Of a DNA stretch of 64,000 bases, positions 23,001-36,300 are shown in pieces; the stretch's first letter is position 1; every line of letters starts with the position of its first letter. The stretch spans positions 58,732,312-58,796,311 of the forward strand of contig NC_087066.1 in the NCBI RefSeq assembly GCF_963678635.1, in the 5' to 3' direction. Source of the stretch: Symsagittifera roscoffensis (taxonomy: Eukaryota > Xenacoelomorpha > Acoela > Convolutidae). The notes under the pieces were generated by a model. That model did no database searches, was not told the DNA's origin, and saw only the letters and a list, made by a program, of their open reading frames with translations. The position numbers were made by a program, and so were the translations under genes.

Positions 23001-25255
23001 TTCTGTGTGATTTTACTGTAAGGGCGCTTAGAGGTGAAATAAAATCGGGCGTTTTTGATTCCGGTAACTCTGAGCCGATCATTGAGAGCTATATATTCTT
23101 GTGCAGGCAGTTGTATAACCATCACGAGGAGTTTCAACTAATGCAATGTGGAGATCTGGCTTCTGCTCTATCGCAAGCATGGCATGAGTCTCTGAGAAAT
23201 GTAGATCTTACACGGACTCCGACCCCAACTGGAGGCACCGAAGGACCCTCAGGGTTTCGAGACCAGGGTGCTGCAAAGAGTTCGACCCAGGCAATGCTGA
23301 CACATTCTGGATCTTTAAGCGTTAGACTGGACTCAAACAATGATGAGCTCAAATGGCAAAATGTGCTTGTAGATAATTTGCTCAATTTCGCTGCTACTCC
23401 CAAAGGACTGTTGCTTCTGCTTCAAAGCGGAGCTGTTGATAGCTGTGCACACTACATGTTTGGTCGGTACTCTAAGAAACTGCAAGTGAGCCGTTGTGAA
23501 AAATTTGGATACGGAGTTCTGGTGTCGCGTATATCTGGATGCGCTGCCGGCATGCGCGCTTTGAAAGAAGCTGGGTTCATTTCGCTCTTTGTTTCCGAAA
23601 TCTGGAGTAATATTGAATCTTGTCCTGATGACAGAAAAATCGCGTACCCGTACGTCTACCCCACAGATCCGATAGACCAAAGCTGCATGAAGTCATTCAA
23701 CTCGCTGATGAATGTTCTGAGCACTTTTACAGCTGTATACGAGCTGTTCTATAGAGTTGAGTTTCCTACGAAGCAGAAGTACAGCTTAAGAGATGTACCT
23801 GAAGACATCGTGGATCTTATCAACCGAGTGGTTATGATAGCCGATCCAGTTAAAGTGGACTCTGTTTTCAACGTGGAGCAATCGCACGTGTTTGGTCTGC
23901 GTCTTATTAATTCAATTTTTGCGTCTCTCGACTCCTTATTGTTGTTCCGAACGCAATACAAAGTGGAAGAAGTGCTGCTTGATATGCAGAAAGGAAATTT
24001 AGTCGAAGAAGAAAAACCGGGTGGTAAAAGTTCATATTACGTTCTTGACATGCCAGTTGTCGAACGGAACCACGTGTTAATTCGCATGCTGACAATAGGA
24101 GGATCCGAAGAACGAGTTTTGCCGCCACGAGAAGTGAAGAAGGATTGCTCAGATTATAATTTCCCAATTTTCCATAAGCTCCCTGTTCCAAGTTTATATA
24201 TTGTCCAAAGCAGCAAATCCCCTGCGAAAACTTCCTCGAATGAACTTACAAAGTTTTTGAGTAATACCCAAAATTGGGAGCGCGACCAAAAATGGCTAAC
24301 AAATTGTACCGATATAATGCTTGCCACAGTTCAAAATAAGCAACAGATTAAAGGCGCTCATCTCGCAAATATTTTGGAAAAGGCACTGGAGGCGAGAAGC
24401 AAATTGAACCCTGACCTTTTGATGTCCAAACAAAAACCCAGCGTTGCTCAATTGGCAACTGAAAATTTGATGCCGTCTGAGAGCTTAGCAGTTAAAATGA
24501 TTGCCACGTATAGCACGAATTTGAAAATCCTGAGCTGTGATCAAAAAGAATCAGAAAGTTCACTAACAACTACATTGAAGCGCGTTCAGTCGAGCCTAGC
24601 TGCCGAAACTAGAAAGGCCGATAAGAATGAATCAGAACATAAACTGGTATCTGCGAGTAAATTTGCAGAAAGCGGCCGATACCCTTCAATGGATTGGTTT
24701 GCTGCAGTGGTCCATTTGATGTTCGGAGCTGACTCGAAACGTTGTTGTGCATTTCTCTCAGATTACGCAAACGTGAATGAATCAATATGTATTTGGCCAG
24801 CAAGAGGTTTTATGTTCCATAACGGACCCAAGGCGTCTACATGTGAGCTGGAGCCTTTGATGTATATCGTGGGCAACAATTTGGAGTTGATAGTGGAAAA
24901 AGAATTACCGAACATTGACTCGGCGTTCAGAATGAGCGGGTATTCTCCAGCATTAATTGCTCAGTTCTGGTTACGACAATGTTTTATTAACATTCTTAAC
25001 TGGCCGGATATTGTAAACTATGTATTATTGAGTGTCGTTTGCGGTGTTGATTTTGCAATCTACTTCTGTGTCGCAATTCTTAAGCACTTGGAGCGAGATA
25101 TATTGACTAATAGTCAGCAGCAGACACTTCTAGTGTACCTAAAGGATCTGCCTGTCAGTGGATTCAAAACAAGTTGCTATGTGGACTTCATGAAGAAACT
25201 AAAGGGCAAATATCGAAAGTTGATTCAAAAAAATCTGAACTCTGTATTTAAGTAG
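11054..25255 (+). CDS. TBC1D32: Protein broad-minded (TBC1D32) homologue, 3 exons
   Basis: Exons 11054-11257, 17446-17698 and 21543-25255 join in phase to 1389 codons plus TAG. Donors are GTGAGT and GTTAGT; acceptors are ACTACAG and GTGACAG. The N-terminus (EQAEELLRNAEETDENFH) and central blocks (YWIRYPSESLMEIV, YSLRDVPEDIVDLI, EQSHVFGLRLINS, VERNHVLIRML, ERVLPPREV) match vertebrate Broad-minded as I remember it. The human protein is about 1257 residues. The last ~110 residues (LNWPDIVNYVL, CVAILKHLERDIL) correspond to the TBC Rab-GAP-like domain. No YxQ glutamine-finger motif is visible, in line with the view that this family is not a classical GAP. TBC1D32 acts with CDK20/CCRK at cilia to shape axonemes and Hedgehog output. 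I chose the ATG at 11054 because upstream codons have no family similarity. An exon at about 21220-21450 was considered and left out. A hAT transposon lies 39 bp past the stop. Confidence 0.9.
11258..12640. other. TBC1D32 intron 1, proximal part
   Basis: AT-rich intron sequence with many T-runs and no coding similarity. A segment near 11770-11810 (ACAGCCGGTG...GGTCGGGTCGGCC) may be a decayed SINE head. Nothing else is recognised. Confidence 0.4.
12668..12692 (+). repeat. SINE-type terminal hairpin copy
   Basis: GTGCGAAGCTGGGCTTCGCCTC followed by TCTGT is a variant of the hairpin that ends the SINE-like repeats at 9496, 20808, 28189 and 31158. Stem GCGAAG/CTTCGC. Confidence 0.6.
13150..13400 (+). 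repeat. Second copy of the CTCAAATTGG dispersed family
   Basis: AACGTGATCGACTTCTAATTT and CCAGTTTTCTAGTTTTCTC match the repeat at 9765-10130. The right end (TTTTTTCGTTTATCGTTGAA then CCGCCTCAGACAT) recurs at 15305-15345, on the other side of the RTE fragment. Confidence 0.55.
13590..15030 (+). pseudogene. RTE-clade LINE reverse transcriptase remnant
   Basis: Frame-broken pieces line up in order with an RTE RT. They are ECGAYRGIRLPEH (about 13650); FGFKGGRSTTNAVFLIRHMK (13740); VRQGSALSPLLFIVIMEEATR (13970-14030); DDLVLSAETESKSIEKLNTW (14068-14127); a cysteine/histidine knuckle CACCLKAVGTNSIRYNSCSQ followed by WVHK (14290-14370); and a C-terminal block with YCSETWVQ and LRSRLRWSGHVHRREN (14680-14900). 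The catalytic segment before ADD has lost frame, and several stops and shifts separate the pieces, so it is dead. It lies in intron 1 of TBC1D32 in sense orientation. The endonuclease part is missing here. Confidence 0.85.
14107..14232 (+). repeat. 63-bp in-frame tandem duplication within the RTE RT
   Basis: Two adjacent 63-bp units (14107-14169 and 14170-14232) encode IEKLNTWKKALQKRGLKINV plus D, then the same with SKALQ. They differ at only a few positions. The duplication preserves frame (21 codons) within an otherwise broken element. Confidence 0.92.
15031..17445. other. TBC1D32 intron 1, distal part
   Basis: Mostly AT-rich non-coding DNA. A SINE-type hairpin variant (GCAAGTGATGCGAAGCTCTG, 16084-16110) is present. 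A segment at 15290-15345 repeats sequence found at 13335-13400. No exon-like similarity is seen until the acceptor at 17445. Confidence 0.45.
18130..20062 (-). pseudogene. Jockey/CR1-type LINE (endonuclease and RT), decayed
   Basis: On the minus strand, pieces of one LINE appear in order. First comes an endonuclease start (NLQNKRSL, then CLTETWLKNDRDSEVNTLEG at about 19770) and EDGVGVFIRE (19650). The RT start follows: MIPVYKKGNTVDPSNFRPIA then LLPVIGKLLERLIYNRM (19048-18950). After a gap comes an RT thumb with LGNHLDEQVTFDEYG (about 18620-18580). Stops and frame changes divide these, and the catalytic FADD region is not clear. The element lies antisense in intron 2 of TBC1D32. The order and spacing indicate one insertion rather than several fragments. 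Confidence 0.8.
20151..20830 (+). repeat. tRNA-headed repeat with terminal hairpin
   Basis: The head at 20155-20235 contains GAGCTAACGGAC and B-box-like GGTTTGAATCC, followed by CCAGATTTTTT. A terminal hairpin GAAGCTCCGCTTC (20808-20820), followed by GTCTCTGT, closes the segment about 570 bp later. Whether head and hairpin belong to one long element or two is uncertain. It lies in TBC1D32 intron 2. Confidence 0.45.
21035..21110 (-). repeat. tRNA-like SINE head, minus strand
   Basis: On the minus strand the segment reads GTGAGTCAGCGAGCAGCC followed by GGTTGTGAGTTCGTGACC, a B-box-like element. It is degenerate and has no paired acceptor stem. Confidence 0.35.
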
Positions 25256-25294
25256 CTATTTTTAGTTTGTTCTATTTTTAGTTTATGCTGTTTA
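25256..25294 (+). other. TBC1D32 3' UTR start, interrupted by hAT insertion
   Basis: These 39 bases separate the TBC1D32 stop from the hAT element. The last eight bases, GCTGTTTA (25287-25294), are the left target-site duplication. The matching right copy is 27309-27316, so the original UTR continues from 27317. AATAAA-type signals occur beyond it near 27545 and 27562. Confidence 0.75.
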
Positions 25295-27316
25295 CAGGGC
25301 CTCCGATATTTGTATTGCAATATATTTTGAACTTGCAATAAATAATTCCATTGCGAAACTTCCGCAATAAATAATTGTATTGTTTAACTGTTGCAATAAA
25401 TAATCAATTATTGCAATTATTGGCCCAAAAATTGGCCCAATGAATTATTGCTGATCCCTGATATTTTCTACGTAAAAAATTGGTCTTGAAAAGTTTAAAT
25501 TAGTTTCTCAACTGTATAAACGTTCCAGTACATTTTGTTTACAAATAAAAACAAAATCGATTCCAAATGCATCGGGGAGAGAGATGTTCGCAATGATCCC
25601 AACGTAAGTTTCGCTTTACTAAAAAGCCGTTCAACTATGTTTGAAGTAGGGGGTATCCATTTAACCGAATATCCATACATCTTTCCCAGTTTAGTCTTTT
25701 TGGCAGCTAAAACTGAATCAGCGTAGTTCTCGATCTCTGCAGCAACAGTGTCAGAATCTCCTCCTACTTTGAAAAATCGCACCAAATCAAGTTCTTCTGA
25801 ATTGAGTATTGCTTCTTCGCCCATTAAAATTTTCACTAAGGTTTTTTCAAACCCGAACGAATGAACAATTTGTGCACCAGGAGAAAGATATTGCTCTAAA
25901 TCAGGATACTGCGTGATAACGTCGTCAAACAAAACTCTAACGTCTAGAATATCTACTTGATCATTCTGCAACTTCTTGGTAACTGAATCTAGTTTTTCGA
26001 GGTCTTTTAGCACTGTTTCCAAAAATAAGTTTTCTTGCGCACTAGGGGCTAAAACAGCTAATTCGGGATCAGCCCAATCAATAAAAGGTCGTAAAGCAAT
26101 ATAACGTTTGATCATCTCGTACGTGGAAGACCACCTTGTTGCATTTCTCAAAACAGGTCGTAAATTCGTCTTTTTTCTCAAAACTGCAGCTTTTTTGACA
26201 GAGAGTAATTTTTTCATTAAACTGGTAATGCGGTCAATACTTTCTTGTCGTGCTTCTAGATAAAGGTTGCAGGCAAGATTGAACCGATGACTAGCACAGC
26301 CAATTAATGGTATGTCCAGTAAAGTAGCTAACCTTTTATTAACGCTTGCGTTGTCGGCAACCATGAATGACAGATTTTCGATCGTTTTCTCATAAACACC
26401 CAGTGTTGCAATAACGAAGTCTAAATGATTAGACGCAGATAAGTTTTCCTCGTTCAGTAAAGGTGAAATTGCCAATAAAGGGCACATTACAGTTTTCTCA
26501 TTCTCGTAGCAAGCAAATATGGCAAAATAATGAACACTATGATCCGTCCACCCATCCACAATAATTCCGAATTTACTGGGTAATTTCAGTGCTATGGTTT
26601 TTTCAACATCCATGGTCAACTTTTCAATGTAATTGGTAATTGAATCAGTAGAAACTGGTTCGAGATTTGTGTACTTTCTGGTCAGCTTTTTCTCAGAGAA
26701 ACTCAGTTCCCTGTTCTCCATAATAATCCATTCAAGCCAACCAAACAAATTAGCAGCTTTTTTAGAAACGCCAGCGCATATAACAGCATCTCCAGATAAG
26801 GTTCCTTGACTGGTATCTGTAAGAATTTCTGCCCTCCAGTTAGGGTGTTGTTTCACAATATGAGACATAAGATTAGTAAATCCAGAATTTGGTTTGCGTT
26901 TTCGTTTGCACCCACATTTACATTGATACTCATCTACCCCAATTTTTGTAAAATAGAACTCAACAACTGGGTCTTTTGATGTTCGGGGTACCATAGTATT
27001 GTTTGTAACTTAAAACACAGCACAAGTTGTTGCACAACTATCTTTGTAAGCCACAAGAACTCAAGTGTATTTGCAATGCAACAGCTGTATTTGCAACATG
27101 TGACACATGAGAAAACGACAACAACACAAGCGTCATATCAAGGGTTACTGTTATTGCGATAATAATTGCAAAATTCCAATAAATACACGATATTTTGAAA
27201 TGGATCAATAAATAATGCAATTATTTTTATGTTAAAATAAATTATTTTGCCCTAAAAATAATATTTATTGCAATTATTGCAATACCAATATATTTTTCGG
27301 AGGCCCTGGCTGTTTA
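25287..27316 (-). mobile_element. Complete hAT DNA transposon with target duplications
   Basis: The element proper is 25295-27308 (2014 bp). Its termini are CAGGGCCTCCGA at the left and TCGGAGGCCCTG at the right, a perfect 12-bp inverted repeat beginning CAGGG as in hAT elements. The 8-bp sequence GCTGTTTA flanks both sides without mismatch. Subterminal regions carry many copies of TTGCAATAAATAAT-like motifs on both ends, which are plausible transposase-binding repeats. One long intact transposase gene lies on the minus strand. Everything needed for autonomous movement appears present, and the flawless target duplication implies a young insertion. Confidence 0.95.
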
Positions 27317-30300
27317 GATAAATACCAAAATGTTTCAGCACACCATTTCTGTACCAAATCATATACACTGGCTTTGAAAGACGTTGTGTCAATTGTAAAT
27401 TGTTTATAAAAATCACAGGAATAAAAATTGTAAAAATTTAGTTTGTAAATAATCTGCTGCTCAAGTCAATATAATCACCAATGAAGAGAATGTATATCTG
27501 CATCCTTTTTTTTTAGCTGATTGGCAGCAGTAGTGTTGGAGTTTAATAAAAAATAATGAAATAAAGGGATGCGGTGATGGTGGTGGTTGGTCTCGATGAG
27601 AAATTCATTTTAACGTTTTTGTAGCTCAACCGAATCGCAAGGCTTACCTTAGTTAAAGATTAATATCTGCATTGTTATCATTTTTTTAGTTTTTGAAAGA
27701 CCTACCTTGTTTAAGTGTCAATTTACGTAGTGAAGACACATATTTAGGCCGTGACAATTTTTATGTGTTTGTTTTGTGAAAAAGCATCATCAAAAACTTT
27801 TTCACGCTTCAGTCCAATTCAAGTTCATTTTTTAAAACGGAGGCACATTTACTCTTTAAATACGAATGCAAAATTGGCGCGAAAAGTCTCAAAAAAGTCT
27901 CAGACCAAGTGTTTTTGAAAGATAGGGCTATTTTAAGTATTTTGGCAGAGCTCGGAAACCGATTTGGTCAAGCTGAAAGTCTACTAAATTTTGGAACATT
28001 TTGTGGAATTCCGCGGCCTTGAAAAAATAATCATAGATTCGCCCCTGACTTGAGTGCTTAATTTTACTACATTGGCTTTTTCGTAGTTTCAATTGCTCGT
28101 TTTTACCGTTTTTGCTTGCTGAAAAGTTCTTTTTATTTTCTGTCTGCTTGGTTTCAATGTTATGTTTGTTTGGTATCGCAAGTGGTGCGAAGCTCCGCTT
28201 CTCCTCTCTGTAAATTGTTGAGGATCGTTTCTTGTGATAACTTGACATCTAAAACATGACTTTCGAATTACTGTCACAGTGCAAAAAAGCTGCAATTTGA
28301 TTTCAACAAGCACATGAACGAATTTGTATTTCAAAGTTTTATCGTTTTCTATGCAAGTATTAAAGATATAGGAGTGAATTTTTGACCTATTATGAACTTA
28401 CCTTTTTTCCAACCTAAGTCGCAACTTTTAGTGTTCTTTTTGAAAGTGTTCTGTTATTGCAGTATGTGCATAAGATCAATAACCAGCTATTAAGTACAGC
28501 CAATGCTAAGGAGATTAACACAGACTATTATATTACAAATAGCATTTTAGCTTCAAGGTATCATTGGTCTCTATCGTAGAGGTGGGGAAGGAGACCCGCA
28601 ACAAAATAAGAGGGTTCAAACCTGGACAGGGTTGGATGTTTTTAATGAACTTTTTCGTGTACTAGTTAGAATGCGTCCTCTCTATAAATTGAGGCATGTT
28701 ACTTGTTAATTTTTTTGTCAAATTGACGTACTGCTAATGCATCATAATTGGCTTGCGTCACTTAGCAATTATGTAGACTCATAGTTTTACTCATTCAGTT
28801 TTTTTTTCCTGTAGCGTTATCGGTCATATTTCTGCTTGTGTATGCGAAGTGCAACTTGGCCTCTGTGTAAATCTTGCTTTGAAGGCATAAAATAGCTAGT
28901 TTTTCTTGGCTAGTTTTGTAAGTAGTCTTGCTATGAAAATATCCTCGCAATTAAACCAAGTAATTTGAGTTTATCGGCTCAATTTGGATCTTTAAGGACC
29001 TGATTAGCTTGATTTACACTTTTTTGTTTCGGAAAAACGACAGACAAAAGAAATGAACGAATTAGTTGCTGCGGCCTCAATTACAGTCAAATTTAATTTT
29101 GACGATTGAGACATAAACAACTCGTATGCGCTCATACCAGAAAGTTGGTTTACAGACAGAGTCAACACATTGTTTTGAAAATCATGTGACTGAATCGGAG
29201 TAGTCATTAAATAAACTGGTCGAATAATGTTTTGTCGTCTTGTTTTGATTATCAGCGCCGACGAAATTGAAGTATTCTGAAATATGGTTGGCTGGCAGTG
29301 ATCAGAAAGTATTTAACTTTGAATGTTATGACAGAATTGATTAAAAAACGTTTGATTTAAATCGAAATTTCTGAACCTGTTTTCGAAGTTTTGTAGTGTT
29401 TCTAAAATCACTTGATAGGTAGTATTAGCAAAATCTCTGTCGACTAGATTGTCTGCTGGTTTATCTTTCAAAATAAGAAGCTAAGTTTGAAAATTGCATG
29501 CCAAGACATTACCAAGTTAAATTAACATCGGAAGAAAACTTATCAAGCGGTAACGAAGCCGAAAATTCCTGAGCAGAAATCTTAAGAGAAAAGTTCAAAA
29601 ATACGTAGAAACTAGTAAAAAAAATTTCAATTCCCTTCACCCTCGAAACACAAACGTTCACATAAATTTTTGTTTCTCAAACGACGCAATATGAGGCCAA
29701 TAAGCCAATACAAGAAATAGAGTTGTTAAAATTGCCACCAACATGAAAAGCAAATTTCGAATTATACGGATATTTTAATGTCAACATGCTCAAAATGTCT
29801 GTTTGAGTATTTCCAACAGAGGGGACCATGAGATGAAACAAAGATATTTACGGGAAGAAAAAGTCTAGCACCTGGTTGCAATACACTTTTTATCGCAAGT
29901 CTAATAATAAATTCAAATCAATAGATAAATTCAAATAAAAAGATAGCACAGAATGTTCGAACCATAATTTCATGTTTTTTTTATAAGTAAGTGTTTTGCA
30001 AGTCATGTGATAAATGGAACTGAAGAAAATCTAGAGTTTAGGCATATTCGACAGTCAGAGTCCAATCGGGCAACGTCTATAGTCGAAAAATGACAAAAAA
30101 AATTAAAAATTATTTGAAAACTTTTTATTGTTTTTTGCAGAAATTGTTTTGAAATTTTGAAATTTTTTTATTCCGACAATGGCGATTGAAAAAACTTCGC
30201 CAAAAAATTTTACTGCAGTTCAACTAAAATATTAAGGTTTATTCTTCTTCAATAAACATGTTCGCTTGCTTTACTCGCTCGAAACTAGACTAAAACTAAA

Positions 30301-33300
30301 AAGTTTCAAACCGCCTCTTCTCGACACAGGGATGTGTTGAAAGTAGTTGGAATTAGGGCTGAAAAGATTTCAATATGATATATGAGTCCACCTATTACGA
30401 TGATTAGTTGCGGTGAATACTTTTAATTGCATGTTAGACAGTCATTGTAAATCAGTAATTTGGACTATATTTTTTTGAAGAAAAATGACTAAAAAAAGGT
30501 AACAAACCTTCCAAAAAAAAAGGTAACAAACCTTCCAAACCTTCCTTTCTTATTTATATGGATGGTTAATTTTGAAGTTTTTGATACCCAAATTGTTCTT
30601 TTAAAATATAAAAACTGATTTCACTTGTGTAAAACTAATTTTAGGCACAATTAAGCTTTTGTTAACGGCTTAAGTTAAGCATAAATAAGCCTGCTTGCTC
30701 GCTTCATTCGCTCGGAATTGGACCGAAAAGCAAAAACTTTAAACGGGTCTTTCTCGACACAGTAAATCTTTTCGAAATTTTAAAAAGTTCGAATCACGAT
30801 TTAAAGGGTTTTTGTATGATGTATCAATCAACACCTTTCGAGCTTTATTTGTGGTACCTGATTTTGGTGGAAAACAAAAAAGAAAGCTAAACACCCTATT
30901 ACAAAGCTCTCCCCCTTTTTTAAATGGTTGGAGCAATAACGTTTTTTTTTGTATATGTAGCTCAGAGGTTACACCCATTATTGGGAAGAAAAGGTGCTGG
31001 GTTTGACTACAGTCGAGTGCCGATTTTTTTTTAAAAATGGTATTCAATGCTTGCCAAAACTGTTTATGAACCTCATCCTAGACAAAGTTATGAAAATTTT
31101 ACAGATCGTTTTTTTCTGTTCAATATCTTGTAATGCAATGTTTTAATTGTATCCCAAGTGCTGCTAAGTTCCACTTCGTCTCTGTGTTGGCATCTGCTTT
31201 CGAAATGAAAAGATTTCGCAGTGGAATAAAAAATTATCTATCGGCCCAGTTTTCTCAAATTCATTATTTTTTCTCTGCTTTCCCGCGGTCATTGACTCTT
31301 CCAACTGTCTGCTGGGTTTATGGCTTTATTCTAAAAAATGTTCGGCTTAACTGTCCTCTTCCCAATTTTTTCTGCCTAGCTACCGCTTGATGAAGTTCGT
31401 TTTTTTTTTCTAGATTTAACAGGCAAATGTACTTCTCGAAATTTTCTTTTAGTCAACTTTTCTTGAAATAAACGCTCAAAAATTGTTTTTACAGTCGAAC
31501 AAAATGAAAAATGTAAAATAAAATGTTTAAGCAATAGTGATATTAATCTTTTTCTTTCAGCTAGCTACCGTGCTAATTAAATGTTTTATTGCAAAATGTT
31601 CTGTGTGTAAAAACCGGTTATGTTTTACAATAGGTGGCAGATTCAAATGGCATTGCTGGATCGGTCTTTACTATACTTCGAACAGTTTTATAAGTTATTT
31701 CCAAGTCAAATATTTTGGAAAAAGAATTGTAATATTTGAGTTTTTGAATGACTTCATATGGCAGAGTAATGTATTTTAAAAAAACTACTTTAGTAGCTTT
31801 CACAATTATTGATTGAAAATGAAATGACTATATTATGCACTGTTTAAATATTTCTCAAAATTGCCACCCACCTATTGTTACATCTCACCTAAAAATCTTT
31901 GCAGAGCACGCATACAAATTTTTGTTGATCGTGAATCCACTGAATTGATGTTTCAATGCTCAAATCAAGTTGACAGCGTGATAATAAAATATTTTTTGAT
32001 TGATCCACTAGGTAATCTTACTTTTTTCAGTTTTTTGTTCCTGTTTTCTGAGACTATCGAGATGTCAGTCACAGTCGACGAGCTCCGCACCACGAGCGAC
32101 GTTGATTTGGAGCGACAAAATGCGAAACTTCAAAACACACATCATATAGTACATTCACTTGTATCTCCTGTTGAAAATGTGAAAAAGTTAGACTCCTCAG
32201 AAGTTGAGAAGATTAATAAAGATATGAAAATATTCGAGCTGACTGAGCAGCAAATAGAACTTCTTCTATCTGGGTCTGATTTTTACACCATAAAAGGAAG
32301 TGACAGCGAGAGTTGTGGAGTCTTTTCACGGGACAAGTCGTTCACGTTGCGAAGTGGGGAGACGTCAAATACTTTGCTGTTCGCGTCAGATATTACTTTG
32401 CCCAAAGAAGGTGTGTTTCGTCTTTCTCCTAAAATCATTTGAAAAAAAAATTACACGAGAAATTGCAATGACCTATTTTCAACAAATAATGGACATAATA
32501 ATGATTGACAGAATTTCTAGTGCGACTTCACGTTATTACTTAAATAGGATTTACGAAATAATGCTTCATTTTTTTTTCAGGCAGCTCAACCCCTGAAAAG
32601 GTCACTGAGGTAAAATCAACTCTTGTAGAATGTTCCTCACAAGTATATTACGAAATAACAGAGGGTCGACCAAAACTATCACGTGCTTTATCTTTGCTCA
32701 AGCCTGCGAGGCTCAAACTGAAAAGGAATGAAAGTGACTCCACAAATTCGGAAGAGGAGTACAAATCATACACCTTTTCAGAGCTAAGCTGCCTAATCCA
32801 AGCAAGTGACTCTGAACTCAGACAATATTTAACTTACCGAAATGTGATGAATGTTGAAAGAGCAAACTTGGAACTTAAGCTACTGGACGATGCTTATTAC
32901 TCCCACGTTGCGATGATGATTCTGAGACGACTTGAGGAGGAGTCATACAACGTCGGCAAGGTTCCGAAAGATGACTGCTTGGACTGCCTCAAAACATTAG
33001 AACCTAGTGATGTCTTGGAGTTTGTCTTTGAAAAACTTTTCATCAAAAATAACGACGAGAATGTTTCGGGCGAGCTTTATAAGTTAAACGATAAAAACGT
33101 ATGCAGATTATTCGCATATTATCTTTTATCAGGTTTTGACAAGATGTGTCTGGAACAATTTGAGCAGGTGATTTTAGAAAGCCTTCCTGATGGAGTTGAC
33201 TGGAATTATGATTATGTTAATGACTGTTTGATCACGTTGGAAGCACCTCAGAAAAATCGAGAAGTTGTGACATTTGTTAAGTGAGTCCTAATTCCAAGAC

Positions 33301-36300
33301 TAAGTTTCTACTAAGTGATTTATCTCTCCCCATAATCAAAATTCACTTGGTTAAAAGTGATATTTTCAGCCAAAAAGAATTCAGCACAGTACATGCAGGC
33401 CTTGCTACTTGAATTTGTCATTTAGGGGGAGATTGTTCACTTGGTCTATCTAGGGGAGAGATTGTTCGCATGGGCCCTACTTTTGATAATCGATGCTTAA
33501 AAATTTTCCGAAGGCGACTTGGCGCCAATATATTTTAGTTTTGATGGGGAGCGCTGGCCATAAAACGCAAAGTTTTGATTTTTTTGGATCAACCGTACAA
33601 TTTGCATGCTGCTAGTTACCTAGATTAATGTTTTAATGCAAATTTTTTTATTAATACGGTTAATTGTGAACATCTAGGCTATACTCAAAGTTAGCTTATC
33701 AAAAATCTATATTTTCCCCCCTTAATCGATTTGGGGGGGGGGGGGGGGGAATTGGGCGGTTGATCTATTTTTTTAAACCAAATACCACCGAGAAATGCCT
33801 TAACAAAGTACTTTTGGACTGTTTTGTTTTCTTAAAATTTGCAAAATTTTTCAGCAAAAAAATGATTTTATAGTATATTGCGAAAGCTGGGAAAATCAAT
33901 TTAAGTCTTTTTGAAAAAAAAAATTGAAATCCACCCTCGAAGAAATCCTAGATCCACGCCTGAGGCAATCAATTCGGATCAAATCGGTCATTACTTTTTC
34001 CTCTGATCATTTATCAAATTTCCTAACCGTAATTGTCCATACATGTAGGCTTTTTGTCTATACAAAAAACGACCTTATCGGATTGTATTTTTGGCTTGAT
34101 GAGTTATGCAAATTTTTATCAGCTGTCGTATATGATTTTCGCTTACAGAAACGCATACGTATTTTGTCTCGATCTATGTAGATATTTCCCAGAATGGGAG
34201 ATGACTGATGACCCTCCTGAAAAGCGACTGGCCGAATTGTGGACAGCCAAGGGACCTAATGGCAAGTGGTCATTGGCACAACTTACTCCATTTTTGCTAC
34301 CAGCTGTCGGGTTCAAGACACAAGGGGTAACTGCGTTACTAGCCAAGTATGCAAAGAGTGTCACTGACCCAGTTACAAAACATAAAGTCTATTTCAAAAG
34401 ATACTGAGTGATATCTGGACTTCAAAAAGTTATATTTGGCAATATATTTGGCAAGTTTTATTTCTATTGTTCATTTTGACTATATTTGTTACTTGTTCAA
34501 TTGATTTGTTGTTTGTTTTTAATAGTGTATTTTTCTTGATTAATTAATTTATCTGGCTTCGTTTTGATTTTTTTGGTCAAACATTCTGAGACTGAAGTGT
34601 AGGTATGTGGTAAAGGTTGTGGCTAAAAAGAGATGCAGTCTTGAAGTGATTAAATTACAAAATTCGAATTTTCTGGTTATTATACCTAATGATACACTAT
34701 AATGCTCTGGAGTTTGAACAACGACCATGAAAGATTCTGAAACTGGTCCAAATTTACAACGCCGATTCAGCGTTTGAGTAGATATTTGACAGAATTTCTT
34801 CTATTTTTGCTGCAGTCAATGGACGCAAATTTGCCTGTGTGAAATCATCATGAGTCGCTTGTTGAGCCATACTAGCAATGTCTTCTTTTTTGATACTCAC
34901 CTCTTCTAAAGTTTGCGGCATTTTCAAATCTTTTATAAACTCGAACAGAGCGTTGTATGGAAGTTGCTCTCCACTGAAAACGTCTCCGAGGTCCGCTTTC
35001 ATTGATGGTGTCATTGCATCCCAGTTGTATTTGATGATATGTGGGGCCATGATGCATGATGTATGGCCGTGTATAATCCCATAAGCGCCCAATATGTGCC
35101 CAATTCCGTGACTTCCCCCCAGCGGAACACTTTGAGTGAGGCCAGTAATTGAGAGCCAAGCGCCTAACAAGCAGTTGCGTCTGGCTTCGATTCCCGAAGA
35201 GTCGGTAGCGGTAGATTTCTTCAAGTTTTCCAGCAGTAGCTTGAGGCTCTAAAACATATTTAAAGTGACAACTATTTACTTGCTAAGATACTGGATAAAA
35301 TAAGCATGGAATTTATGAACTGAGCTTGCATATTCATCCAATGTATTAAGAACAGAGGCCATAGATATTTTTCTATTTCATGCTTTATCTGCTGCTACTA
35401 ATCCAAGCCCAATGTAGTTCATTTTTTTGATAAAATTTCACCTTTTTGCAGACAGTGTCGGCTAATATATTGCTCATGGGCGAGCATATGGTCTCAATAC
35501 TGTGGTCTATAGCCCTCACTCCAGACGAGATCCAGAGATACTCTGGAGTGTAGAGTGTGACCGAAGGGTCCAATATGACCACATCTGCCACCAGTTTATC
35601 ATGCAGGTACCTAAAATGGTTTCAGTTGCGTAGTCAGAATGAAAAGACCTTGTGTAACGTAGAACCTTGTGAAATGCTTAGTCATTCTTAATGTTTCTTA
35701 TCTTAATTTCGATTTGATATCTGTTTTGCATTTTGGGCAGACTGAAAAGTGAACCATGGTCTCGTTTCGTTATCTGACTCCTCCAAGTCTCAATTAAATG
35801 TATTTTTTTTGTGTCAGGACAAAAGATACCATACCAAAAGCTCCCATGACAAAAGATACCGTACCAAAAGATCCCTTGTACAAAAATCGCCCATACCATA
35901 AGATCCCATGTCAATTAAAAAGATCCCATGAATTATGAACAAAAGTCCTGATCAAAATGTAATCAGAAATAATCAAAATATAATCAGAAATAAAGCTAGA
36001 GTAATAATATCTCAATTAAGTTCGCGCTATTGAACAACGAACGCAAATCTAAGATAATTAAGTTTAAACTGGACTCATTTTTGGGATTAGTATAAAGCCA
36101 ACATGTGTTTAATTTAGTATTAATATATCTATGAATTGGAACAACTCAATTGAAAATTTATACACTCTGAATTCATTATCTCACTCTTTAACTCATTGAA
36201 CAGTCAAAAATGAATTCTTTTACCTGGGGAACCTCACAAAAAGGCCAAACACTGATTATTGTTGACGGCCATGAATTTTAGGACAAACGCGATACGAAGA